36,824 nt of DNA, taken from the NCBI GenBank assembly GCA_013298625.1, contig JAAFIF010000094.1, positions 1-36,824 of the forward strand. Reading direction: 5' to 3'. The position numbers and the translations under genes are program-made. Below the pieces are notes generated by a model. It searched no databases. It worked only from the letters and a program-made list of their open reading frames with translations, and had not been told where the DNA came from. Origin of the DNA: Myxococcales bacterium (lineage in GTDB: Bacteria; Myxococcota_A; Polyangia; Polyangiales; Ga0077539). Numbering within the stretch: the first letter of the stretch is position 1; each line of letters opens with the position of its first letter. This document shows positions 1 through 7,039 of the stretch, piece after piece.

Positions 1-747
1 TTGCTCAGCCAGATCACGCCCGCCCTGCTCGACCAGTACGTCCTCGCGCGGCGACAAGCGCGCATCAAGGACACGACCATTCACAAAGAGATCACGACGC
101 TGCGCGCGGCGCTGAAGATCGCGCGGCGCGCTGGGCTCTGGTCGGGCGACATCGACGCGTTGCTTCCGGAGATCTCGGGCCAGTCCGAGCCGCGGCAGCG
201 ATGGCTGACGGAGCGCGAGCTGATGTTGGTCATCGAGGACCTCGTCGAGTCGAAGGCGCCCGATCGCGCGGCGCGGATCGCGTTCGTGGTGGCGACGTCG
301 TCCGAGTGGGCCGCGACCGAGCGCGCGATGCACAGCGACATCTCCGAGGACGGGCACTTCGTGCGGGTGCGCGGGTCGAAGAGGGACACGCGGGATCGAG
401 TGGTTCCGATCGCGCGTGCGTGGCAGGAGGATTTGCTGGCGATCGCGCGCATGTACTCGCAGGGCAAAGAGCCGCTGATGTTCAAGCCGTGGCTCCACTC
501 GAACAGCATTCGCGACCTGTGGCTCTGCGCGCAGCGCGTGAAGATCGAGCGCTTCTCGTGGAACGACCTGCGCCGCACCTGCGCCCAGTGGCTGCGCCGC
601 GACGGCGTCGCGCTCGAGCTCGTGAGCGCCGTCCTCGGCCACGCCGACACGCGCATGGTGTCGCGGGTGTACGGGCGATTGGACCCAGCTGAGCTGCGAC
701 GGCAGATCACGCGGGACGCGCCGACGTCGCTGCGGCCGGCCACGTGA
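1..747 (+). CDS. Tyrosine recombinase/phage integrase family protein, N-terminus cut by window edge, probably catalytically impaired
   Basis: Tyrosine recombinases cut and rejoin DNA at att sites through a Tyr nucleophile. The first ~60 residues look like a core-binding (SAM-like) domain and the rest like the catalytic domain. The C-terminus has LRRT, then LGHAD and a terminal VYG, matching Arg II, the His/Trp position and the Tyr nucleophile. However, where the family has TGxRxxE with Arg I, this protein reads TSSEWAATE, so Arg I appears to be Glu. The usual H of HxLR is Asn (WNDLRRT). The frame opens with TTG at base 1 and the core-binding domain looks short, so the true start is probably upstream of the window. 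It points towards the 3' end of tRNA-Phe 500 bases away, the usual arrangement for an element inserted in a tRNA gene. Family assignment is good; activity is doubtful. Confidence 0.8.
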   Translation: MLSQITPALLDQYVLARRQARIKDTTIHKEITTLRAALKIARRAGLWSGDIDALLPEISGQSEPRQRWLTERELMLVIEDLVESKAPDRAARIAFVVATSSEWAATERAMHSDISEDGHFVRVRGSKRDTRDRVVPIARAWQEDLLAIARMYSQGKEPLMFKPWLHSNSIRDLWLCAQRVKIERFSWNDLRRTCAQWLRRDGVALELVSAVLGHADTRMVSRVYGRLDPAELRRQITRDAPTSLRPAT

Positions 748-795
748 CGGCCGATATCCAGCACAAGCGATGGGGGCGACAGGACGTCGGGCGAC

Positions 796-1071
796 GTGAT
801 TGACCTCGTGCGCTCGTGGCCGAGCGCTGCGGCGCCGCTGCTGGCGCTGCAGGACACGATCGCCGCCCGAGAGGAGCACCGGCGCATGCACGGCAAAGTG
901 ATCGTCTCGGACCGCACGCAGGCGCTGGTGGGCTCGGCGAACTTCAGCGTCGGCGGCCTGCGCGGCAACATCGAGCTCGGCGTGCGCGTCGAGGGGTTGA
1001 TTGCTCAAGAGCTCTGCGGCACTGTTGAGCAGCTGCGCGACGAGGGCTGGCTCTGCCCAGTCAAGGTTTGA
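796..1071 (+). CDS. Phospholipase D-like domain protein, C-terminal fragment (likely gene remnant)
   Basis: The product of 91 residues carries one HKD motif, MHGKVIVSD (HxKxxxxD), followed by LVGSANFS and a NIELGV stretch. These are the hallmarks of the C-terminal catalytic half of PLD-superfamily nucleases and phospholipases, which normally need two HKD halves or dimerise. The N-terminal part expected in full-length PLD-like proteins is absent. The frame is the same as that of the upstream integrase: the integrase stop (745-747) is followed by 16 sense codons before the GTG used here. This suggests a deletion that joined the two genes, or a remnant of a longer gene. PLD proteins occur in defence systems (for example DrmC of DISARM), but no other defence gene is visible and I do not assign it there. 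Confidence 0.6.
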   Translation: MIDLVRSWPSAAAPLLALQDTIAAREEHRRMHGKVIVSDRTQALVGSANFSVGGLRGNIELGVRVEGLIAQELCGTVEQLRDEGWLCPVKV

Positions 1072-1122
1072 GCCCCCACCTCCGGCACGCTCATTGCTGC
1101 GAGTCTGTGTAAGCTCACCAAA

Positions 1123-1152
1123 CACGTTTTTCGGAGCCGAGCTCCGAACGTG
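1123..1152. repeat. Inverted repeat (hairpin) followed by 9-bp direct repeats between the integrase region and tRNA-Phe
   Basis: CACGTT (1123-1128) and CGGAGC (1132-1137) pair with GCTCCG (1141-1146) and AACGTG (1147-1152), giving a 12-bp stem with a three-base bulge and a CGA loop. Directly overlapping it, GAACGTGAC occurs at 1146-1154 and again at 1157-1165, an 11-base period. There is no T-run after the stem on either strand, so it is a poor intrinsic terminator. Recombinase arm-binding or excisionase sites are possible given the location, but this is inference. Confidence 0.5.
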
Positions 1153-1232
1153 ACCAGAACGTGACGAAGCCGTTTTCGCAGCCGAGAATGATGCGACTTC
1201 TGAGACTGCTCACCCGCTCAGTCCCGATCACA

Positions 1233-1249
1233 ATCCCCCGTAAAAACAG
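1233..1249 (-). repeat. 17-bp repeat, copy 1, abutting the 3' end of tRNA-Phe
   Basis: The plus strand reads ATCCCCCGTAAAAACAG; the same 17 bases recur, inverted, at 26584-26600. On the tRNA strand it is CTGTTTTTAC followed by GGGGGAT, starting at the first base after the discriminator, so it is the tRNA trailer and its T-run may help end transcription. Confidence 0.7.
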
Positions 1250-1322
<73 letters not shown>

Positions 1323-1349
1323 CCCGTTGCCGAAGCAACGTAGGCGCGG

Positions 1350-1378
1350 TGTGTATCCCGGACCCGCAGACCTGTCAA
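1350..1378 (-). promoter_or_regulatory. Probable sigma-70-type promoter of tRNA-Phe
   Basis: The minus strand has a perfect -35 box TTGACA (1378-1373), 17 bases, then TACACA (1355-1350) as a weak -10. This predicts a start near 1343, about 20 bases before the mature tRNA. The -35 box contains the TGA stop codon of the upstream phosphatase gene, so the promoter is embedded in the end of that gene. The -10 match is only three of six. Confidence 0.45.
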
Positions 1379-2169
1379 CGACTCTCTTTCGGCCTCACCG
1401 CCAACACGCCGATCGTCAGGTCGTCGTTCGCCTTTTCGGAGACAGCCGCCACCATGGCGTCGAGCTCGCCGCGAAGCGCGCTCTCGCGGCTCCACGCCTC
1501 AGTCACCAGCGCGCGGGCTGGCGAGCGCCCGTTCGCGAACAATCCCTCCGCGCCGTCCGTCGCCAGCGTCACCACCCGCGTGTCCTCTGGCGCCGCGACG
1601 AAGTGCAGCTGCGCCGCCGGAGCCTCTCCCAGCGCGTGCACCCTGTACGCTGGATACGCCACGCCAGCGCGCGCCGCGCGCAACACGCGAACGTCGTCGC
1701 CCAACGCCACCACGCCGTCACCCACTCCAAACACCGCGACGCCGCGCGGCGTCGCCAACGCCACCAGCATCGTCGCCAGCATCATGTCCGCGATCACCTC
1801 TTCGGCTCGGTTCGCTCCGCCCACCGCGATCGCGACGCGCTTGACCATCGCGCACACGTCGTCGAGCACGAAGTCCATCGCCTCCGACGCGAGCGACTGC
1901 GGATGCGCCTCGGCCCACTCGACCGCCGAATAAACAGCCCTGCGCGCGGTCAACTGCGCCCCCACTTCGGACGTCGCCAACGCCGAACACCCGTCGCTCA
2001 CGCACAGCGCCACAGCGTCTCCGCGCGCGAGCCACGCCACCGCGTCCTGGTTGTTGCGCAACGCGTCCCGATGCAGCCGCCCCGCCGCCGACGACCCAGC
2101 GACCCAGTAGCGATCGGACACCTCCGTAACCTCTGCGCGTGGCGGCTCGACGCTTCGACGGCGCTTCAT
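1375..2169 (-). CDS. PP2C-family serine/threonine protein phosphatase (divergent)
   Basis: A 264-residue protein with the spaced acidic motifs of metal-dependent PP2C phosphatases: NNQDAV (~40-45), SDGCS (~58-62, where the family usually has DGMGG), GVGDG, LATDGAEG and a C-terminal ANDDLTIGVLAV. These Asp residues normally bind two Mn/Mg ions that hydrolyse phospho-Ser/Thr. There is no signal peptide or membrane helix, so it should be cytosolic. The ATG start overlaps the stop of the dipeptide epimerase gene (ATGA, 2169-2166), so the two are translationally coupled. The frame stays open upstream, but only inside the epimerase gene, which is why this ATG is chosen. Its substrate is unknown; a Ser/Thr kinase gene occurs 12 kb away but is not linked by operon structure. 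Confidence 0.75.
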   Translation of the reverse strand: MKRRRSVEPPRAEVTEVSDRYWVAGSSAAGRLHRDALRNNQDAVAWLARGDAVALCVSDGCSALATSEVGAQLTARRAVYSAVEWAEAHPQSLASEAMDFVLDDVCAMVKRVAIAVGGANRAEEVIADMMLATMLVALATPRGVAVFGVGDGVVALGDDVRVLRAARAGVAYPAYRVHALGEAPAAQLHFVAAPEDTRVVTLATDGAEGLFANGRSPARALVTEAWSRESALRGELDAMVAAVSEKANDDLTIGVLAVRPKESR

Positions 2170-3278
2170 GCAACGCCCCCGCGCGACGCGAGCCAGCCGT
2201 CCGTCGGGCGCGCTCCGTGGCCGCGCGCGACGGAAGCGATCGAGAGCCGCGGCCCGTCGCGCAACATCTCCGCGCGCACCGGCTCGTCCACCAGCCACAA
2301 CGGCGTGTCCAAATCCACGAACTCCACGCCGCCGACGCCGCACGCCAGGTGCGCAGACGCGCTCATCGCCAGCGAGCTCTCGACCATCCCTCCCACCATC
2401 AGCGCCATTCCGTGCGCCCGCGCAGTCACTGCCATGTCGTAGCACTCGACGACGCCTGACTTCGTGATCTTCAAGTTGATCGCTTGGGCTGCGCCCGCCC
2501 GCGCGAGCCGCGCCACGTCGCGAGCGCTCGCGACGGACTCGTCCGCGCACACCATGACCCGTGCACGCTCGTGCACAGATCGAGCAGCGTCGTCGTCATG
2601 CCGCGCGCACGGCTGCTCGAACACCGCCAGCCGCGCCCCGATGCGCGCGCACTCCTCGGCGATCGTCACGGCGTCGTCCGCCGTGAGCGCGGCGTTGCCG
2701 TCCAGGATCAGCGCGCACGACGGAGCCGCTTCGTGCACGGCTCGTACGCGCGCGAGGTCTGCGTCCAGCGGCGCGCCGCCGACCTTGAGCTTGATCGTTC
2801 GATAGCCCTGACGCGCGATCGAAAACGCTGCCTCTCGCGCGCGATCGGCAGTGCCCGTCGTGATCGTCAGGTCCGACTCGAGCTCGCTTTCGGTCCCACC
2901 GAACAGTGTAGCGAGAGGGATGTTCAATGACGCGCAGATCGCGTCGAGCACCGCCGTCTCGACCGCGCACCGCGCGCTCGGACTCTCGGGCGAGAGCTCG
3001 CGCAACCGGTTGCCGAGCGTGCGCCACGCGACCGCGTCCCAGCCGAGCAGCGCGTCGCGGCTGCGCTCGATGCCGTGCAGCGCCACCTCGCGCCGCTCGC
3101 CGTTGACCGCTTCGAAGGGAGCGGCCTCGCCCCACCCCACGCTCCCGTCGGCGAGCGTCGCGCGAACGAACACGTTGAGCGCCGCGGTCTTCGCGCCCGT
3201 CGCGATCCCGAAGGGCTCGCGCAGCGCAATGTCGACAGGATGAATCGAGAGATCAACGAGCGACCACGAACGCCTCAC
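2166..3278 (-). CDS. Enolase-superfamily dipeptide epimerase (L-Ala-D/L-Glu epimerase type)
   Basis: A 370-residue enolase-superfamily member, the usual length. It has an N-terminal capping domain followed by a barrel with KLKVG (Lys163/Lys165), DGN (Asp193), EQP (Glu221), DES (Asp246) and NLKITK (Lys270). The three acids bind Mg2+ and the lysines on opposite faces do the 1,1-proton transfer. The two-lysine arrangement fits the muconate-lactonising subgroup, where dipeptide epimerases sit; these convert L-Ala-D-Glu from murein to L-Ala-L-Glu for recycling. Other members (o-succinylbenzoate synthase, cycloisomerase) share the motifs, so substrate is inferred. It overlaps the PP2C start by four bases. 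About 135 non-coding bases separate it from the next gene upstream of its start; I see no clear promoter there. Confidence 0.85.
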   Translation of the reverse strand: MRRSWSLVDLSIHPVDIALREPFGIATGAKTAALNVFVRATLADGSVGWGEAAPFEAVNGERREVALHGIERSRDALLGWDAVAWRTLGNRLRELSPESPSARCAVETAVLDAICASLNIPLATLFGGTESELESDLTITTGTADRAREAAFSIARQGYRTIKLKVGGAPLDADLARVRAVHEAAPSCALILDGNAALTADDAVTIAEECARIGARLAVFEQPCARHDDDAARSVHERARVMVCADESVASARDVARLARAGAAQAINLKITKSGVVECYDMAVTARAHGMALMVGGMVESSLAMSASAHLACGVGGVEFVDLDTPLWLVDEPVRAEMLRDGPRLSIASVARGHGARPTDGWLASRGGVA

Positions 3279-3413
3279 GTCGGTGATCTTACATGCACCG
3301 CGCCCGCGACGGGCCCTTGTCGATTTCTGCAGCAGCAGAACAGCGCCGACGGAAACCGCATCGAAGCGAAGACCACCGATCGAGAGCGCTTCGACGACCG
3401 TGGCGTCCTCGGC

Positions 3414-4340
3414 TCAGCGCCCCTTCGAGAGCACTTCGCGCAGCGCGCCGTCGAGCGACGGGTGCTTCCACCCGAACGCGATCGACCGAAGAAACGCTGG
3501 CGCGATGCGCTTGGACTCCGCCACGAGCGAGCCCATCTCGCCGAGCGCGAGGCTGAGGGCGAACTTCGGAACTGGCAGCCACGAGGGACGCGACATCGCC
3601 TTGCCCAACGCCTTCGCGAAATCGCCCATCCGAACGCTCTCGGTCACCGCGTTGAAGGGGCCGGCGAACCGCGGATCGTCGATCGCTGCGAGGTACATCC
3701 CCACCATGTCCTCGGCGTGGAGCCACGGAAACCACTGCCGCCCTCCCCCCACGGGCCCGCCGACGAAGAGCTTGAAGGGCAAGAGCATCTGCTCGAAGGC
3801 CCCGCCGCCGTCGCCCAACACGATGCCCGTGCGCGCGCAGGTGACTCGCACCCCGTGCTCGCGCGCGCCGAGGGCCTCGCGCTCCCAGCGAACGCAGACG
3901 TCGGAGAGAAACGTCGTTCCGCTCGGAGAATCCTCGGTCATTTCGAGATCGCCCGTGTCGCCGTAGTAGTCCACGCCGCTCGAGGACGCGAACACTTTGG
4001 GCCGCTCGCTCGACGGCAACGCAGCGATCGCCCGCGTGAGATTGCGCGTCCCGTGCTCACGCGTGTCACGCACGCGGGCTTTGTGAGCGTCGTTCCATCG
4101 GTGCGAGTTGATGGGCTCGCCCGCGAGGTGCACCAGCGCGTCAGCCTTGGACAACACTTGCTGCCACGGACCACCTTCGGACTCGGTGTCCCATTGCTCG
4201 GCGCGCGCGCCCTCCGCCGCGCTCGCGACGGCCCGCGATGGATCACGCGCAAACAGCCACACCTCGTCGCCGCGCTTGCGCAGCGCAGCGACGAGACGAC
4301 GGCCGATAAAACCTGTTCCACCCGTGACGACGACCTTCAT
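3414..4340 (-). CDS. TIGR01777-family NAD(P)-dependent sugar epimerase-like protein (YfcH type)
   Basis: A 308-residue extended-SDR protein. The N-terminus has the Rossmann dinucleotide motif GGTGFIGRRL (7-16). It continues with LVHLAGEPI and W/R residues typical of the TIGR01777 group, SSSGVDYYGD (the SDR Ser/Tyr region), and ARTGIVLG, and ends with the family's C-terminal domain (residues LGEMGSLVAESKRIAPAFL). The family is very widespread, but its substrate is not established; E. coli YfcH is a member. It lies 62 bases downstream of the E2 gene on the same strand, so it may be read from the same transcript. No membrane segment is seen. Confidence 0.85.
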   Translation of the reverse strand: MKVVVTGGTGFIGRRLVAALRKRGDEVWLFARDPSRAVASAAEGARAEQWDTESEGGPWQQVLSKADALVHLAGEPINSHRWNDAHKARVRDTREHGTRNLTRAIAALPSSERPKVFASSSGVDYYGDTGDLEMTEDSPSGTTFLSDVCVRWEREALGAREHGVRVTCARTGIVLGDGGGAFEQMLLPFKLFVGGPVGGGRQWFPWLHAEDMVGMYLAAIDDPRFAGPFNAVTESVRMGDFAKALGKAMSRPSWLPVPKFALSLALGEMGSLVAESKRIAPAFLRSIAFGWKHPSLDGALREVLSKGR

Positions 4341-4402
4341 GGACTCTCACCAGTGTGATGCCACGAGCCGCGATCGGGTGCGGCAATCGCCGCGCGACGC
4401 GA

Positions 4403-6010
4403 TTACAGCTCGAGCACGAGCCGGTCAGGATCCTGCAGGTAGTTGATGATCTCGTACGCGAACGCTGCGCCGATGTGCCCGTCGATGATCCGATGATCAA
4501 ACGACAGCGACAGCAGCATCACGTCCCCGATCACGATCTGCCCGTCGCGAACGACAGGCTTCTGCTTCATCTGATGCACGCCCAAGATCGCCACTTCGGG
4601 GAAGTTGATGATCGGCGTCGCGAACAGACCGCCCTGTGCGCCGAGCGACGTGATCGTAAACGTGCTGCCCTGCAGGTCGTCGAGCGACGCCTTGCCGACG
4701 CGCGCCGCAGACGCCACGCGGTCGATCTCTTTCGAGATCCCCACGAGCGACAGCTTGTCCGCGTTCTTGACGACCGGAACGATCAGCCCCGTCTCCGTCG
4801 CCGTCGCGATCCCGAGGTTGTAGTACTTGCGATAGACGAGCTCGTTGGTGCTCTCGTCGAGCGCGCTGTTCAAGATCGGGTGCTTCTTCAACGCGGCGAC
4901 GACGGCCTTCGCGATGAACGGCAGGTACGTGAGCTTCGCCCCCGCCTTCTCGGCCTTGGGCTTGAGCCGCTCGCGCAGCTCTTTCAGCGCCGTGCAGTCG
5001 ACCTCTTCGACGAACGTGAAGTGCGCAGCCGTCGTCTTCGACTGGTGCATCTTCTCGGCGATCTTGCGGCGCACGCCCCTGAACGGGACGCGCTCTTCGA
5101 GGACCTCACCCTTCGCCCCTTGCGCGGCAGGGATCGACACGGGCGCGCGCTCTTTGAAGATCTCGTCGCGCTTGCCGAGCTGCTCGAGCACAGCTTCGGG
5201 CTTCTTGTCGTCCGCGCCGCTCGCGGCCGCCGGAGGCGCAGCGGGCGCAGGCGTCTCGCTCGGCACAAACGGCCCAGCGCTCGGCCCTTGCGGAACCGCT
5301 GCGAACGCCGACCCGCTCGCAGACGGCGCGTTCTTCTTCGACTGCTGCTTGAGCACGTACGCGCGCACGTCGTCTTTGCTCACGCGACCGTGCTCGCCCG
5401 TGGGCTTCACCTTCGCGAGGTCGACGCCCAGATCGCGGGCCAATTTGCGGGTCGCCGGCGTCGCGAGGGCCTTGCCGCCGGGCGCGTTGTACTCGGGCTC
5501 GTCCGCGCTCGACGCGGGCGCGACGCCCTGCCGCAGCGCATCGAGCGAGAGCGTGCTCGCGTCGACCTTGGGTCCCTCTGCGCGGGGCGCGAGCCCCATC
5601 GCGCCTGCGGCCATCGAGAAGGCGCCGCCCGTGGCTGGAGCGCCTCCCGCCGTCGCGGTCGCGGTAAACGCGCCCATGCCCGGCAGCGACTCTTTGATGT
5701 CGCCCACCGCCGTGGCCGCAGGGCCTTCGCTCTTCGCGGGCGCAGCGCTCGGCGCGACGGCCGCGCCGCCGCCGAGGTCGAACACGACGAGGACCGAGTG
5801 GACCTTGACCACTTGACCCTTGTTTCCGTTGAGCGCGGCGATGGTGCCTGTCTTCGGCGAGGTGATGGTGACCGTGGCTTTGTCGGTCATCACTTCGACG
5901 AGCGGCTGATCTTCGGTGACCTTGTCGCCGACCTTGACGTGCCACTCGACGACTTCGCCTTCGGTGACGCCTTCGCCGATGTCGGGGAGCTTGAACTCGT
6001 AGCGGCTCAT
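4403..6010 (-). CDS. bkdB: Dihydrolipoamide acyltransferase (E2) of branched-chain alpha-keto acid dehydrogenase
   Basis: The 535-residue protein shows the three E2 modules in order. A lipoyl domain covers 1-80, with the lipoylated Lys44 in MTDKA. An Ala/Pro/Gly-rich linker follows. A peripheral-subunit-binding domain covers ~182-218 (ATPATRKLARDLG, then GRVSKDD). A second flexible linker leads to the catalytic domain, whose active site is FDHRIIDG (His506, Asp510). It transfers the acyl group from lipoate to CoA in the core of the complex. The partner E1 genes are of branched-chain type, so I infer branched-chain rather than pyruvate E2. It begins 16 bases after the E1beta stop, in the same operon. 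No E3 (lipoamide dehydrogenase) gene is present; E3 is probably shared and encoded elsewhere. Confidence 0.92.
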   Translation of the reverse strand: MSRYEFKLPDIGEGVTEGEVVEWHVKVGDKVTEDQPLVEVMTDKATVTITSPKTGTIAALNGNKGQVVKVHSVLVVFDLGGGAAVAPSAAPAKSEGPAATAVGDIKESLPGMGAFTATATAGGAPATGGAFSMAAGAMGLAPRAEGPKVDASTLSLDALRQGVAPASSADEPEYNAPGGKALATPATRKLARDLGVDLAKVKPTGEHGRVSKDDVRAYVLKQQSKKNAPSASGSAFAAVPQGPSAGPFVPSETPAPAAPPAAASGADDKKPEAVLEQLGKRDEIFKERAPVSIPAAQGAKGEVLEERVPFRGVRRKIAEKMHQSKTTAAHFTFVEEVDCTALKELRERLKPKAEKAGAKLTYLPFIAKAVVAALKKHPILNSALDESTNELVYRKYYNLGIATATETGLIVPVVKNADKLSLVGISKEIDRVASAARVGKASLDDLQGSTFTITSLGAQGGLFATPIINFPEVAILGVHQMKQKPVVRDGQIVIGDVMLLSLSFDHRIIDGHIGAAFAYEIINYLQDPDRLVLEL

Positions 6011-6026
6011 TGCTCGATGCCTCTCG

Positions 6027-7004
6027 TCAGTACTTCGCGACGCGCGCGATCGCAGGGAGAATTCTGCCCGCGAGCGGCAGGTAGTCGTTTTCGAGCGTGT
6101 AGGGGAAGGGCGTGTCCCAGCCCGTCACGCGGGTCGGAGGCGCCTCGAGGTAGTCGAAGGCCTTCTCGTTGATGAGCGAGACGAGCTCTGCGCCGAAGCC
6201 GCAGGACTTGGGCGCTTCGTGAACGACCACCACGCGGCCGGTCTTCTTCACGCTGTTGACGATGGTGTCGATGTCCACCGGCCACAGCGTGCGCAGGTCG
6301 ATCACCTCGCAGTCGATGCCCTGCTCAGCCGCTTTGTTCGAAGCCTCGATCGCCTCGTAGAGCATGGCGCCCCAAGCGATGACGGTGACGTGATTTCCTG
6401 GGCGAACGACCTTCGCGACCGACAGCGGAACCGTGTAGTCCTCGCCCTCGGGCACGTCGCTGCGCGCGGCGCGGTAGATGCGCTTGGGCTCGAAGAAGAG
6501 AACGGGATCGGGGTCGCGCAGCGAAGCGAGAAACAAGCCCTTGGCGTCGTAGGGGTTCGACGGGCACACGATCTTCAGTCCGGGCGTGTGGATGAAGTAC
6601 GCCTCGGGCGACTGCGAGTGATAGTGCCCGCCGCGGATGCCGCCGCCGACGGGCGTGCGGATCACCATCTTGCTGGTGTATTCGCCGCCCGAACGGTAGC
6701 GAAACTTCGCGACCTCCGAGACGATCTGGTCGAACGCGGGGAAGATGAAGTCCGCGAACTGGATCTCGGGCACGGGGACGAGCCCGTAGAGCGCCATGCC
6801 GACGGCGGTCCCGATGATCCCGCCCTCCGAGAGGGGGGTGTCGAACACGCGCTCGGCGCCGAACTCGTTGATGAGCCCTTCGGTGACGCGAAACACGCCG
6901 CCGACCTTGCCCACGTCTTCACCCAGCACGACCACGCGCGAGTCCTGGCGCATCGCGACGCGCAGGGCGTCGTTGATGGCCTTCACCATGTTCATCTGCG
7001 TCAT
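6027..7004 (-). CDS. bkdA2: Branched-chain alpha-keto acid dehydrogenase E1 component, beta subunit
   Basis: A 325-residue transketolase-like pyrimidine-binding subunit, the typical E1beta length. It opens with MTQMNMVKAINDAL, has VVLGEDVGKVGGVFRVTEGL (the cofactor-contacting Glu lies in LGEDVG), DTPLSEGGIIGTAVGMA, and the C-terminal domain VIDLRTLWPVD and VVVHEAPKSCGFGAEL. It pairs with the alpha subunit encoded just upstream (35-base gap) to form the thiamine-diphosphate enzyme that decarboxylates 2-keto acids from Leu, Ile and Val. Pyruvate and acetoin E1beta proteins are close relatives; the branched-chain call rests mainly on the alpha subunit. Confidence 0.92.
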   Translation of the reverse strand: MTQMNMVKAINDALRVAMRQDSRVVVLGEDVGKVGGVFRVTEGLINEFGAERVFDTPLSEGGIIGTAVGMALYGLVPVPEIQFADFIFPAFDQIVSEVAKFRYRSGGEYTSKMVIRTPVGGGIRGGHYHSQSPEAYFIHTPGLKIVCPSNPYDAKGLFLASLRDPDPVLFFEPKRIYRAARSDVPEGEDYTVPLSVAKVVRPGNHVTVIAWGAMLYEAIEASNKAAEQGIDCEVIDLRTLWPVDIDTIVNSVKKTGRVVVVHEAPKSCGFGAELVSLINEKAFDYLEAPPTRVTGWDTPFPYTLENDYLPLAGRILPAIARVAKY

Positions 7005-7039
7005 TGGATTCCTCGATTGCCGATGTTCGTACGGGTGAA

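Noticed and set aside
796..1071. Assignment of the PLD fragment to DISARM (DrmC)
   Set aside because: No helicase or methylase of DISARM is visible and the HKD motif is shared by many families.
4355..6172. Long plus-strand frame opposite the E2 gene (605 codons)
   Set aside because: Arg/His/Leu-rich translation with no motif, antisense to an obvious E2; a shadow of the GC-rich third codon positions.
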